Shown: positions 45,943-57,150 of the stretch, piece by piece
Layout: each line of letters starts with the position of its first letter
How positions within the stretch are numbered: the first letter of the stretch is position 1
Assembly (NCBI RefSeq): GCF_033118175.1
Contig: NC_083711.1
Coordinates: 47,130,001-47,194,000 of the forward strand
Length of the DNA: 64,000 nucleotides
Direction of reading: 5' to 3'
DNA from: Dama dama
Lineage: Eukaryota > Chordata > Mammalia > Artiodactyla > Cervidae
Translations under genes and position numbers: made by a program
Notes under the pieces: generated by a model
Told to the model about the DNA's origin: nothing
The model's database searches: none
Seen by the model: only the letters and a program-made list of their open reading frames with translations

Positions 45943-46485
45943 ATAATCCAACCGAGAAAGAAAGTCTCCGTTGACTTCTGGACTCTTTCCAGCCTTTTCT
46001 GCTCTCACCAGCCCTCAGGCAACAGTGCAGTCAGCTTCCAGCCCCAGCCACTCTAGTACACAGACCCCTTGCCCTGGCAACTTCAGAACTCTCTGACTTT
46101 CATGACCTATTATGCAAAATGTAAGGAATAGCAGCCAGATAAATTGCTAAGTATAGTATTAGACATACAAAGTGACAGTCATTCTGCTTGGGAGTTGAGC
46201 AGCTGGACAAACTAAAACCAGTAGATGTGCTCTGGAGGGCATTCTTCACTCAGAATCGAGACTGATGGCTCCAGGCAGCAGCTTACCAAAATTGATATGA
46301 GTCTCAGGAATCCAGGTGGAAAAAATGAAATTATGGGAGGAAATTAAGGACAGGAACATAGAAAAGCCTCCGCTTCTATATTCAATGAAGGATTCTTTTT
46401 CTTTTTACAAGAGGGCAAGTTTCCTGTGTAGCTTTATGAGAACATGTTTTGGTATTTTCCTTATACTGAGACATGTCACTGAGCC
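45943..46485. other. Single-copy DNA
   Basis: No recognised repeat or gene. Confidence 0.4.
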
Positions 46486-46497
46486 ACATAGGGTATG

Positions 46498-46769
46498 CTG
46501 CTGCTGCTAAGTCACTTCAGTCGTGTCCGACTCTGTGTGACCCCATAGACGGCAGCCCACCAGGCTCCCCCGTCCCTGGGATTCTCCAGGCAAGAACACT
46601 GGAGTGGGTTGCCATTTCCTTCTCCAGTGCATGAAAGTGAAAAGTGAAAGTGAAGTCGCTCAGTTGTGTCCGACTCGTAGCGACCCCATGGCCTGCAGCC
46701 CATCAGGCTCCTCCGTCCATGGGATTTTCCAGGCAAGAGTACTGGAGTGGGCTGCCATTGCCTGCTCCG
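46498..46769 (-). mobile_element. BOV-A2 SINE with TSD
   Basis: Dimeric BOV-A2 with (GCT)n at the left end, as at 40846-41123. The TSD is acatagggtatg at 46486-46497 and acatatggtatg at 46770-46781 (11/12). The two BOV-A2 copies are in the same orientation and closely similar. Confidence 0.94.
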
Positions 46770-46876
46770 ACATATGGTATGATAGGCATCTATTCTGATT
46801 CAGAAGAAGAAACTGTTATGGATAACAAGCTAGACATTCGGGTGTTCCTTGGATATATCTCACCCCGTGGAATTTT

Positions 46877-47202
46877 TACATTTTTATTTGTTCGTTTATT
46901 TTCGGCTGCACAGGGTCTTCATTGCTGCCGGGGCCTTTCTCCAGCTGCCGTGAGCGGGATTAGTCTCTGGTTCCGGGGCTCAGGCTCCTCGTGGTGGCGG
47001 CTTCTCTTGCTGCAGGGCACAGGCTCGAGGTGCATGGGCTTCAGTAGTGACCCTGCCTGCGCTCTAGACTGCAAGCTCAGCAGTCGTGGCCCCCGGGCTT
47101 GGTTGCCCCGTGGCATGTGGAATTTCCCGGACCAGGGATCAAACCTTTATTCCCGCATTGACAGGCGGAGTCTTTACCACTGGACCACCAGCGAAGTCCC
47201 CT
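46877..47202 (-). mobile_element. CHR-type tRNA SINE, GC-rich
   Basis: The right end holds the tRNA-derived head (accaccagcgaagtccc, and a B-box-like 'ccagggatcaaacc'). The body is the GC-rich, CG-containing sequence typical of cetartiodactyl CHR-1/CHR-2 SINEs ('tcggctgcacagggtcttc'). A likely TSD is cgtggaatttt (46866-46876) and cgtggagtttt (47203-47213). The 211-codon frame across this and the preceding BOV-A2 is not a gene. Confidence 0.85.
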
Positions 47203-47904
47203 CGTGGAGTTTTGACTTGTTTTTGTTTGCTTTTTATTTAGGAATAACTTTCAAAGCATCACCCTTCTCAGATACCTGATCCCAAATGCCAAAAAAAAAA
47301 GAAAAAAAGCTCAGACAGTAGCAAGTTCTCCTGGCAGGACAGGCGTTTGCTTTGATGCACCTATAGGGCACCCTGAACATGACAACGTGGCTTCACTTTC
47401 CCTTCACATTCTTTTACCTACACATGTAAATAACTTGAAAAGAAAACACCATGCCCAGACCAAAAAACTGCCAGCTATTTCCCCTCTGAGCATTTGCTTT
47501 TCTGGAAAGGGAAATCATATTATACACTGCGTGCATGGGCAATGAATTTCCATTGCTTGCTCCCAGACCATGAGATTTATGCGCTAATGTGAAGAGTGAA
47601 TATTAACTATATATTTTGCAGGTGGAGGTGAATCAGTGAAGTTTTACCATGCAAAGGATTTTACCTTGGTAGTAACACCTGGAGCCATGGGGTCAATTTC
47701 TCAAACTCTAGGCCAAAGCAAACTTCTAAATTCCATTTCACTTCCACAGAGATTTTGTTCCTTTTTTTCTTTAAATGTAGATGATTGACTGCAGAATGGT
47801 TTACTGCTTCAGTTCATGTTGATTTGTATAAAGACACTTAAGTCCAAGAATAGACCCAGAGGCAGGGAGAGAAGTTAGCAATGATTACTTACTGGACATT
47901 CACT
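47203..47904. other. Single-copy DNA
   Basis: No recognised gene or repeat beyond a short A run at 47291-47308. Confidence 0.4.
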
Positions 47905-48190
47905 CATATTCATGAATATTTGCTAGAAAATATTTATTAAGCATCTGTGACATGCCAGGGAAAATATGATGTGCCAAGGACACAGAAATGAAGCAGGTAG
48001 ATAAAGACTGCCCCCCACAAGCTCAAAGCTAAAAACAGGAATAGAAAATAAATCAGTAGACATTTAAATGTAGGCTATAATGGCATGTAATATAAGTACT
48101 GAAAGGAATAATAAAGCAGAGGAAGGAGCTATTATTCTTTCAAATATTCTTGCAAATTTTCTTTAGATGCTGTTAAAGAAAGCCCCCTTT
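47905..48190 (-). repeat. L2 LINE 3' fragment
   Basis: Reverse complement of L2: 'gaaaatatttattaagcatc', 'tgacatgccaggg', 'aagactgccccccacaagct' and a following A-rich region. Diverged. Confidence 0.6.
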
Positions 48191-48423
48191 GGTCTAGGTG
48201 TGAGGAAGTAAAGTGAAGAGTCAAATGATCAAATAAGGGTTAATAGCATAGAGTATGATTTATATTTCATGTACAATATGATTTATAGAAGATAGAAAAA
48301 TGTTTAAAAATATAAAAACTTAAGAAACATAGATGGGTAAATGTGGTCAAAAGGCACAAACTTCCAATTATAGGATAGATAAGTTATAGGGCTATAGAGT
48401 ACAGTATGGTGATTATAGTTAAC

Positions 48424-48631
48424 AGTGAAAGTAATGCTCAGTTGTGTCTGACTCTTTGCGACCCCATGAACTATAGACCACCAGGCTCTTCTGTCTGTGG
48501 AATTCTCCAAGCAAGAATACTGGAGTGGATAGATATTCCCTTCTCCAGGGGATCTTCCCAACCAACGGATTAAACGCTGGTCTCCTGAATTGCAGGCAGA
48601 TTCTTTACCATTCGAGCCACCAGCGAAGTCC
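48424..48631 (-). mobile_element. Bov-tA type SINE
   Basis: Full-length minus-strand copy, with tail 'tgctcagttgtgtctgactc' at left and tRNA-like head 'gagccaccagcgaagtcc' at right. Flanks share atagttaa (48415-48422 and 48633-48640), a probable short TSD. Confidence 0.92.
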
Positions 48632-48814
48632 AATAGTTAATAATACCATAATGTATATTTGAAGAAAAATGCAACTATTTGAAGGTTAATAAACTTAATA
48701 TGGTAATCATTTTGCAACACATATTATGTCAAATCATTATGTTGTACACTTAAAGCTAATCACTGTTTTATACCAAAGATATCTCAATAAAACTGGAAAG
48801 ATATATAAAATATA

Positions 48815-48960
48815 TCTTATTCACAAAAATTCTGTGAGGTGGATAGGTTATCTTAATAATCATCATCCTGTCCTCCTTTTACAGATGGTAAAGCTGCTAA
48901 GTAATAAGAAATTCACATAGTTTGTGAGAGACAGAGCCAGGATCATGGACAAGGACTTCC
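48815..48960 (+). repeat. MIR SINE
   Basis: The core and 3' part are recognisable: 'attctgtgaggtggatagg', 'ccttttacagatggtaaagc', 'gacagagccaggatc'. Confidence 0.65.
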
Positions 48961-51900
48961 TGATCCTAAATATGGTGTGTGTTCAAAGGACAATGTTTAT
49001 CATCTATAGTTGAAGCTAGGTATTGAGCTCTGTAGAAGAGTTCTTTTATTATAGTTGGAAAGCAAAATAGATCTGTCTATTATAGTCTGCAATGCTTAAG
49101 GCCCCTGAGCAAAAGTCCATGTTTGTCTCCTCTGCCCATGGTTTTTTCTTCCTACAGCTGTTTTCAACCAGAACAAAGCCATAACCCAAGAGGTAAGAGT
49201 TTCCAAAGACCTGATTAAGCTGTCCAGTTCCCATGTGGTAAGAATTTGAACTAAGAGGTCAATGATTTGTAGATAATCATTCATATAGGTGAGCTGACAA
49301 GTGATAATAGCTATATGCACAAGGAGAAAGGAAGGAAATTCAGTGGGAGAGAGGAAATATAAGAAACAGGGAAGAAAAGAATGGAGTAGACTAACAGAGA
49401 GAAATAGAGACAACTATATTTTCCCTACAGAAAGTCTAGATTGTCTGTTTCCTAAATGACTGCTTCAGATCCTCAAAGCATACACCATTCATGGAAATTA
49501 TAGCATTGGTAGCTGGACTGAAAAGACCAATGATTTTTATCCTAATTAATACCTCTAGGGATAAAATTCTTAACCTGTATGACTGTTGTTGACAAGGATG
49601 AGATAGGAGGTGAAGAACTGTCATCACTTGCTTACTAGCAGAAATAAAAAACATAGATCATCTAAAAATTTCTTCTTGGCTCTCTTTTTCAACTTTTCCA
49701 CCCGCTATAAAGAGCTATAGAATGTCAGAACTGGAAGAGAAATAACAGCTCATCAAATCCAAGTAGGTCAAGCAAATTTTATTTCATTTAGCTGCATAAT
49801 ATCCCTGGGAGGTTGGGAAATGCAGAGAAGATGGAGGGAGAAGCTATGGCACCAAGAGGATTCACCCAGGCCCCCGGGCTTATGCACCGGAAGGAACTCC
49901 TGGCTTTGAGTCCTCTGTCTTTTTCAGCAACAATTGCGTGACAGTTCATACTTTATTCTCTTAGAATTCTTCCCAGAGACTATTTGCCAAGATCAGAAAG
50001 ATCAACAACACTTAATATTTTCCACTTCAGAATAGCCACAGGCCATTTGGGGCCACACAACAGAAAGATCCTGAATGAATGCAAATGAAACAAAAAGTAG
50101 GGACTAGTAGAAGAAAGCTATTGTAGGGTTTAGAAGTTTATACACAGAATGTGTTCCAGAAACTTCTGGAAGTTTGCTTGCTTGCTGGTCCTATCCCTGT
50201 TTATTGGAATGACTTGCCCAAGTCATTATTTCCCCAAGTCCAATTTTCATTTGCCAGACAGAGATAACAGCACTGATAACCAGGATGCTATGAAAAAACA
50301 CAAATGAGTGAAATAAAAGAGTACCGAAGACAAGAAGAACTATAAAACCATGGACTAAGAGAGACAAAAAGAGGCCTTGACAGGTAATCTAGCTTTGAAA
50401 TATAGAATAAGGTGTACTACACTTCTCTCCTTTGGCAGTTGTTAGAGACTTGCATTCATATATCTGTATTTATATCTCCAGAAAACCTTGCCAAACAGTT
50501 GGAAAGAAGAGAGAATGGAGAACGCATGGGTCTGTTTTCACTTCTCCCCTCCACTCTGGGGCTCTTTGGTGAATCCAAGAGGAGGGGTTGATTGGCAGAA
50601 CAGAAGAACCCATGAACTAGGGTACAATTTATCTCTGGAAACTTTCTGTTCATCCCCATCCTTCCCACCATCCCCATCCCACTTTTCAGCTGTCCTCCCC
50701 ACTGTCTTTTACCAGATTCTTTAAGTGGTTTTATGCTGCCACTGCCTTAAATGATGAATGTCCTCCCCTAAGGAACAAGTTCCATTCCCCTCCAGGCTTA
50801 CCAAAGAAACAGCTATCATATAAACCTCATGTGATCCTCCACAAACATTTGTGGAGCTCTGTCATTTACTAGATACTAGCTTCAGTTTATACTCTTCTCA
50901 TACCACGGGCATTCTTAACCAGATGAAATACAGCTAGGTTCCGAAAGATGACAGTGCTAGAAATGTCAGCTACTCAGCAGGCCAATAAACCTAGGGACTT
51001 ACAATGCCCAGAGACAGAGGGCAGTGATCCACGTGGAACAAGGCTGATGTTTAAGTAGCTGAGCAGAGGCAGGATCTGACAGTGGCCTTGGTGTTCCTGT
51101 TCTCTGGCCCATGGCTGAGCCAGAGCTTTCATCAATGGACACATGAGCATAAAGGAAGCTCAAACCCAGGCAACCACCATGAAGTCAGAGAAGAAGAGTG
51201 GCCAAAAAATATTGCCCTGGCTTTGAAAAAGAGAGAATCCGTGGGGGTGTAGGAAAGCTTGTTCTCTCCTTTCCCAAAAGACAAACAGTTCTTTTCATAA
51301 AACGTAGAATGAAGTCTAAGTCACACATATGACCTCAGACTGAAGAACAGCTAAGTATTTACAGATTTCTCCACTGATACTCAAAAAGATGCCCCATTTT
51401 TCTCCACCATCCAATTCAAGTGGCATATCTTCAACTTTCACAGTACTTGCTCTGAATAAACCAGACTGGCTTTGTTACCATCTGAAATTCTATAACAAGT
51501 ATGTTTCAGCCTTGGCCGGCCTTCTAAGGAGAACAGCAGGAACCTTATCATTGCAAAATCCAAAGAAATCAGAACATGAACCCACGGTTGATATATTTTC
51601 TCTTGACTTACACAATTTTGCTGAGATTGCTGACTTGAAATTTGAAATGCAAGGATGTTTTATAATGAAAATTCTACAAGAGCTTATGCTTTAGGAAAGT
51701 TTTTTGGTATTATACCCCTATTGCTGTAATACCTTGTCACCTACTGGTTCTGAATTCACTCTGCTCTTACAACTAAGTACACTTCCAAAAAGGTGCCAAC
51801 TCTAATTCCAAACATGAACCCCTTTTTTCTTTATCACGTAAACTTTGTCATTGCTCACTGATGCCCCATATGAAAGATGCTTCATTTAGCTCTGTCACTA

Positions 51901-52545
51901 GCATTATACCCATTCCTGTGTTCCTAATATTGGCCAAGATCTATCTATGTCATAGTCCATGGTCAAACATATTACGGACCATATGTAGATCTCTGTTTCC
52001 TAGGAAGATACGTGAGATGGAAATTGGCAGATTATGATCGCACTTGAGAATGTCTAGTGAAATTACTTTGGATCCTTGATGTATGGGAAAGCGGTTTGGA
52101 TGGCTGACCAGACCAGATACTGTGCATGCTCATGCCAGGGGAGCCAGAACAACACCCTGACCCATTCCAAACCATTGGGGGGAAGCTGCTTAACTAGGGA
52201 AGTCTCTAGTTCGAGGGTTGGGTGATTTAAATGCTCAGTGGGAAAAGTTATTGGTCAGTTGATTGGTCAGCCATGGTCTGAAGACTTTTTCTCTTAACAT
52301 AACAATTTGTCTTCAAACCTTTTAAAACCTCCAGTAGACTCTCTGCTAGCCAAATATTTAGTGGTTTTGTGAAGTTTTTTGTATTCCTGTCCAATGCAGT
52401 TCTTTAGAAATCCGTTTAAAATGTTGTTTCTTTTCCATATGGCATTCTGAAAGGGAACAAGGAATTGCAAATTTAAGATTGTGACAAAAAAGAATGCTCT
52501 TTGTAACTATTTCCGTATTGCTAAGTTTCTTAAATGAGTTTGATT

Positions 52546-52711
52546 TATATTGTGCCAAGAGTGAGTACCATGTTGATCATCAGGACCATGATTTTTTAAA
52601 AGCCTTGTAGACCCTTGGCAATTAGAATAACTGTACATATGCTATGTTGCAGGGTTTCTGTGTTTAATTTTACCATGATTTGAAGTTTGATTGATTGATT
52701 CCACAAATGAA
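52546..52711 (+). repeat. Unknown local duplication, copy 1
   Basis: Shares long runs with 53528-53691 ('tgtgccaagagtgagtacc', 'tagaataactgtaca', 'ttgaagtttga'). The two copies are about 80-85% alike by eye. I do not recognise a repeat family. Confidence 0.75.
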
Positions 52712-53527
52712 TTTTGAAGAAGGATAAATCATCCAAGTTTCCTGTCAACACTTTCAAAGAATCTTTAGTGAAGCTTTAAGGTCTAGGACTCCAAGCACTG
52801 TGTGCAAAGTTGTTCTTAGTCGATCTCATTGCCTTGTACTGTATGCTGGGACACCACATTTTCTTAGATTGTAAAACTCTAGGGGCTGTAACTTTGACCA
52901 TTTTCAATGTGACTCTGTAAGACAAGGCAAATAATTTACCCTTCTGAGAAGACTTCCTTTCCAAACCATGGCTCTCTTCAGGGTGGTTCCCCATCCATAG
53001 ATTGTTGTACTTTATATCCTATAATCCCTACCCTGCTCCCAGCTCTGTCTATAGCCAAAGAATGTGTGCCCAACCCAAAGGTGGCCATCCATAGACTGGG
53101 TGAGGTCCAAGAAGGGGTTGAGCTGGAGAGCTCTACTCAACAAAATGTTGCAATGACTGACCCCTGATCCCATCATACCTGTCACTTGAAGTCAGTACAA
53201 AGTTGGAATCAGTTGTGGGAAAAGAATTTAGGAGAAAAATAAGATAGATGGCACAACTAAAGGGTAAAAGCTGAAGGCGGTAAGAAATAAGTAAAGAACA
53301 AGGCATAGGGGAAGCTGACCTTGAACATGACAGAATACCACTGGGATTGTCAGGCATCACCATAGCTGTGGATTATTAAAGATATTGCTGCATTTTAATT
53401 GGCTCCCCAGTGTTCTATCAGTTTGGCTGTGGAGTTGCTGAGACTGGTTTCTGTCCTTATAGCACATCTCTGTTAACAGAGATAAAAACAATTGGTTTTT
53501 TTCCAGTTTTTGACAAATGATACTTAA

Positions 53528-53691
53528 CATATTGTGCCAAGAGTGAGTACCGTGTTTATCATTCAGACTGTGATTTTTCAAAAGCCTTATAGACCTTGGC
53601 AACTAGAATAACTGTACACAGGGTATGTTGCAGGTTTTTGGTTTTTATTTTTACTATGTTTTGAAGTTTGACTGATTCCACAAAAGAATTT
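53528..53691 (+). repeat. Unknown local duplication, copy 2
   Basis: Direct-orientation partner of 52546-52711, about 980 bases downstream. The similarity starts and stops abruptly on both sides, so it is a discrete duplicated or inserted unit. Confidence 0.75.
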
Positions 53692-53914
53692 CTTTATTAA
53701 GTGAATATTTATTTTCTATGAAATGAAACACCTATTTTGTGGATAGATGTTTTGACAGGTTCTATGAGAACTACAAAGATGAAAATCCACAATTACTATA
53801 CTCAATGGACTCATTGGTTTAAAAAAATAGTATCATAGAGTATCGACAGAAGCAGAGAAGGGTTAAAAGTGGACATTCTGGACCAGACTATTGGCTTGCA
53901 ATTAGCAGAGTGCC

Positions 53915-54262
53915 CCTATGCAAGTTACTGAACCTCTTTGTGCCTAGATTTTCTCATCTATAAAATTGATAACACTGTAAAACTGTAAGTGAAAGTGTTA
54001 GTCACTCAGTCGTGTCTGACTCTTTGCCGTGGGCTGTAGCCCAATAGGCTCCTCTGTCCATGAGGATTCTCCAGGCAAGATTACTGGAGTGGGTAGCCAT
54101 TCCCTTCTCCAGCAGATCTTCCCAACCCAGGGGTCAAACCCAGGTCTCCTGCATTGCAGGCAGGTTCTTTACCATCTGAGCCACCAAGGAAGTCTTCTAA
54201 AACTGTGAAACCTACCTCACAGTATACTTGTTAGGATTATGTGAGGTAAGATCTAAAAAGAG
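53915..54262 (-). repeat. MIR SINE, split by Bov-tA
   Basis: The left piece (53915-53986) reads 'gcaagttactgaacctcttt', 'tctcatctataaaattga'. The right piece (54198-54262) reads 'cctacctcacagtatactt', 'taggattatgtgaggtaag'. Together they form the reverse complement of a MIR with a SINE in the middle. Confidence 0.72.
53987..54197 (-). mobile_element. Bov-tA type SINE with TSD
   Basis: Minus-strand full-length copy. The 9-base TSD taaaactgt lies at 53978-53986 and 54198-54206, within the MIR sequence. Confidence 0.94.
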
Positions 54263-55554
54263 TCCAGAATAACTAAGGTCATCCATGCCCTTCCCAGGTA
54301 GCTGAGGTCCTTGGGAGAAAGGAAGGATTTGTGTTGATTAGAAGCATCTCTCTATAAACTTATTCTTCACGGGAGTAAGTTTGGCCCATTTGCCAAACCA
54401 GTCAATGCAGATTCCAAGGTAAGTGTCCATAGAATGATACTCACTCAGTGCCATTGACCCTTGGCACAGAACACCCCTCTTCTCACTGGTCACTGACTTG
54501 CCATGGAAGGAATTTGGCTCCCTAGTCCCCCTGCCCTTTGTCTGCTCCTACCTTTGCAGACATCTGCTACACATGCAGCTCTGTGTCTGCTTCACCTTTC
54601 TCTGCATGATCTTGTTCTCTCCCCCTCTTCCCTCCTTGTACTCTCTTACAGGAAAGAACCAGGGGCAATTTTCTTTACAACATATGTAACCACACAAAAC
54701 ATACATTTCCCTCTTGGCTCTGGAGTGTTCTGAGTCGATCAAGACCATCTGTGCTTGCATATCCAATATCCCCCAGTCTACCCCACCCCCTAAATCTAAT
54801 CTTTTCTGTGTAATTTAGCACAATCTTTGTGCTACAAAGCCCTTAATAATTTTTAAACAAAATTACCTTAATACATAGCAATTGCTAAATGCAATACGGA
54901 AATATTTATTTTTCTTGCCAGCTATAGATTCCAGAGTCTGTAAGCTGCCTTGCACAACTTACAGAACTCTGTATGATGCAAACCATATAAGACATATTTC
55001 TTAAAAGCTACTCCTGCGGGGAGTCTAGCAGCACATCATATCCAATTCTACAAGAAGTGAACACTACAAATTATCAGCAAGTTAATTGCTCAGGGCAAGA
55101 ACCCAAGCCAGCCTTATAATGTTTAATTTCCCCTTGACTCTTCTTTGGCTGACATCTGAGAGGCAATACTGAGTCTTTCCTGTTGCACCTGATCTCTAAT
55201 TGTTGACTTTTGCTTATCATCACTGCAAAACACTCAGGCAGAAATTCTACTGACAGACAGGAAACCAACTGGAAAGTCATACCATCAGAACATCCTGGAA
55301 TATATAAGATGGTCACATAACTGTAGTCATGGAGAAGCACTGAAGATAAAAAATTATTTTTGTAATCCTATACTTACAAAATCATTTAAGTGTTAATGGA
55401 TTTTCCCATGGATTTGAAAATATGTAGTCATTCTTCCTGGAATTTTTGAAACCCCATGAGTTTGCCATTTGCTCCACTGAATCTAAAATTTTTTGAGTCC
55501 TGCTGAGTCATTCAGCAAAGCTGCCTGAACTCTTTGTTGTATGCAGTACACTTG
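54263..55554. other. Single-copy DNA
   Basis: No recognised repeat, RNA gene or exon. Confidence 0.4.
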
Positions 55555-55665
55555 GATTGACTCTGTGGTGACTATAACAACAGGTAAGATACACATTTTG
55601 GTCCCCAAGAAACTTACCATCTAGGAAAAGAAATAAAACAATATAAACAGGTGGTAGGCATATTA

Positions 55666-56341
55666 ATAGCTTAAAGTTGTCTACTCCCTAATCTCTGGAA
55701 CCTGTGAATATGTTAGCCTACATGGGAAGAGGGACTTTGCAGATGTGACAAAAGTTGCAGATATTGTGATGGGGAAGATAATGTTGGATTATTGGGGTGG
55801 CTTCAACATAATCACACGATTCTTTAAAATCAAAGAGAAAGTGAAGTGAAAGTGTTAGTCGCTCAGTTGTGTTTGACTCTTTGCAACCCCATGGACTCTA
55901 GGCTGCCAGGCTCCTCTGTTCATGGCATTCTCCAGGGAAAGATACTGGAGTGGGTTGCTATTCCCTTCTCTGGGGGATCTTTCTGACCCAGGGATCAAAC
56001 CCAGGTGTCCTGCATTGCAGGCAGATTCTTCACAGTCTGAGCCACCAGGGAAGCCCATAGTCAAAGAGAAGAAGATGTACATGATCAGAGAGATACAGTG
56101 TTGCTGGCTTTGGGGCCTTGAGCCAAGGAATGTGGGCAGTCTCTAGAAGCTGGTTGAGGCAGGGAAATGAATTCTCCCCTAGAACCTCCAGAAAGGAATA
56201 GAGTCCTTCTTACACCTTGATCTTAGCCAAGTGAGAACCATGGCAGGTTTATGACCTCCAGACTTGTAAGCTAAAAAAATTTGAGTTAAGCCACTGGATT
56301 TGTAGTAATTTAATCTAGTAGCAATAGAAAACTAATACAAT
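55666..56341 (+). mobile_element. MLT1-type LTR (ERVL-MaLR), solo
   Basis: Clear MLT1 features in order: 'ctaatctctggaacctgtga', 'gggactttgcagatgtgac', 'ggattattggggtggcttca', 'gccaaggaatgtgggcagtc', 'agaattctcccc'-type read here as gaattctcccctagaac, 'caccttgatcttagcc' and the terminal 'agaaaactaataca'. It is interrupted by a Bov-tA SINE. No gag/pol is present, so it is a solo LTR. Confidence 0.85.
55840..56060 (-). mobile_element. Bov-tA type SINE with TSD, in MLT1
   Basis: Minus-strand full-length SINE with a perfect 10-base TSD (tcaaagagaa at 55830-55839 and 56061-56070). It sits inside the MLT1 LTR, so it is younger than the LTR. Confidence 0.95.
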
Positions 56342-56420
56342 ACATACTTTTAATACAAGTCAGAGAGTGCCAATTGCTATAGAAGAGGTACAAAGTGATC
56401 TTTGATGAAGGTCAGCATGA

Positions 56421-57004
56421 TGAAACTGACTCTATTTTTCACTCTTGCTGTTCTTGACTCTAGATTAGTATTCCTTTTGGATTTGTAACAGATAACAGCA
56501 ACATCAAAGTAGTATCACAATACTCTCTCCATCTTCCTGGGGGCTCTGCAGCACAAAGGTAAGGTGCCCATGCACATGGTATAAGTGAATTGTACAAGAT
56601 GATAAGCTGGCAAAGTGGGTAAGCCTGAATTAAACGGTCCACACCCAAGAGGCATTTTCCAAAGCTGTGACTAATGTAGCTAAAAGTAAGTTTCTGGGAT
56701 CACAAAGATACATTCATGACAGCATGTTAGTGATGGCAAACATTATCCTAAAACTTTGTTTTTATTTTAAAAATTATTTTTATAGCATTCCTGGAGTCTG
56801 ATACCAACTTTTAGCAAGATATTAAAAAAAAAAAAAAACTAGGACTAAATATTAACTTCTTTCCTATAGTCTGCATGGTGAGTCAAGAATGAAGTTGGAA
56901 TTGCTAAAATGTCCCTGACTAAATGGAAAAGATAAACAAAATGAAAAAGGTTAAAAAAGGAAAAAAGAATCTGAGTGCGAGTTAATAGAAATAATACCTT
57001 ACAT
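56421..57004. other. Single-copy DNA
   Basis: No recognised repeat or gene. A 15-base A run lies near 56825-56838. Confidence 0.4.
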
Positions 57005-57150
57005 TTTTTCACACCTATTTATATGTGGTCACACTTAATACTTATGTTGTGAAGGTCTTCTTATCCTTGCTTGACCAAGGAGGAAACCAAAGTCTGAAAG
57101 GTTCAATGACTTGTTACTAAGTAACAGTGCCCAGACTTAAACCAAGTAGT
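57005..57150 (+). repeat. MIR-like SINE fragment
   Basis: 'ttgaccaaggaggaaaccaa', 'ggttcaatgacttgttac' and 'gtgcccagacttaaacc' follow MIR order, with high divergence. Confidence 0.5.

Larger units (their letters stand above)
48961..53914. other. Long single-copy stretch, about 5 kb
   Basis: The longest region in which I recognise no repeat family. No exon, RNA gene or conserved motif can be supported. The 105-codon (49096-49413, minus) and 101-codon (51389-51694, plus) frames have no motif. Two related segments at 52546-52711 and 53528-53691 are described separately. Confidence 0.4.
55555..56420 (-). repeat. L2 LINE fragment, split by MLT1
   Basis: The left piece (55555-55665: 'gtccccaagaaacttaccat', 'ctaggaaaagaaataaaaca') and the right piece (56342-56420: 'gctatagaagaggtacaaag') are consistent with the reverse complement of L2, with an MLT1 LTR between. 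Both pieces are diverged, so the L2 call is tentative. Confidence 0.45.

Noticed and set aside
46644..47279. A 211-codon plus-strand frame that looks like a gene candidate.
   Set aside because: It runs across a BOV-A2 SINE and a CHR SINE, both on the opposite strand, and its length comes from their GC-rich, stop-poor sequence.
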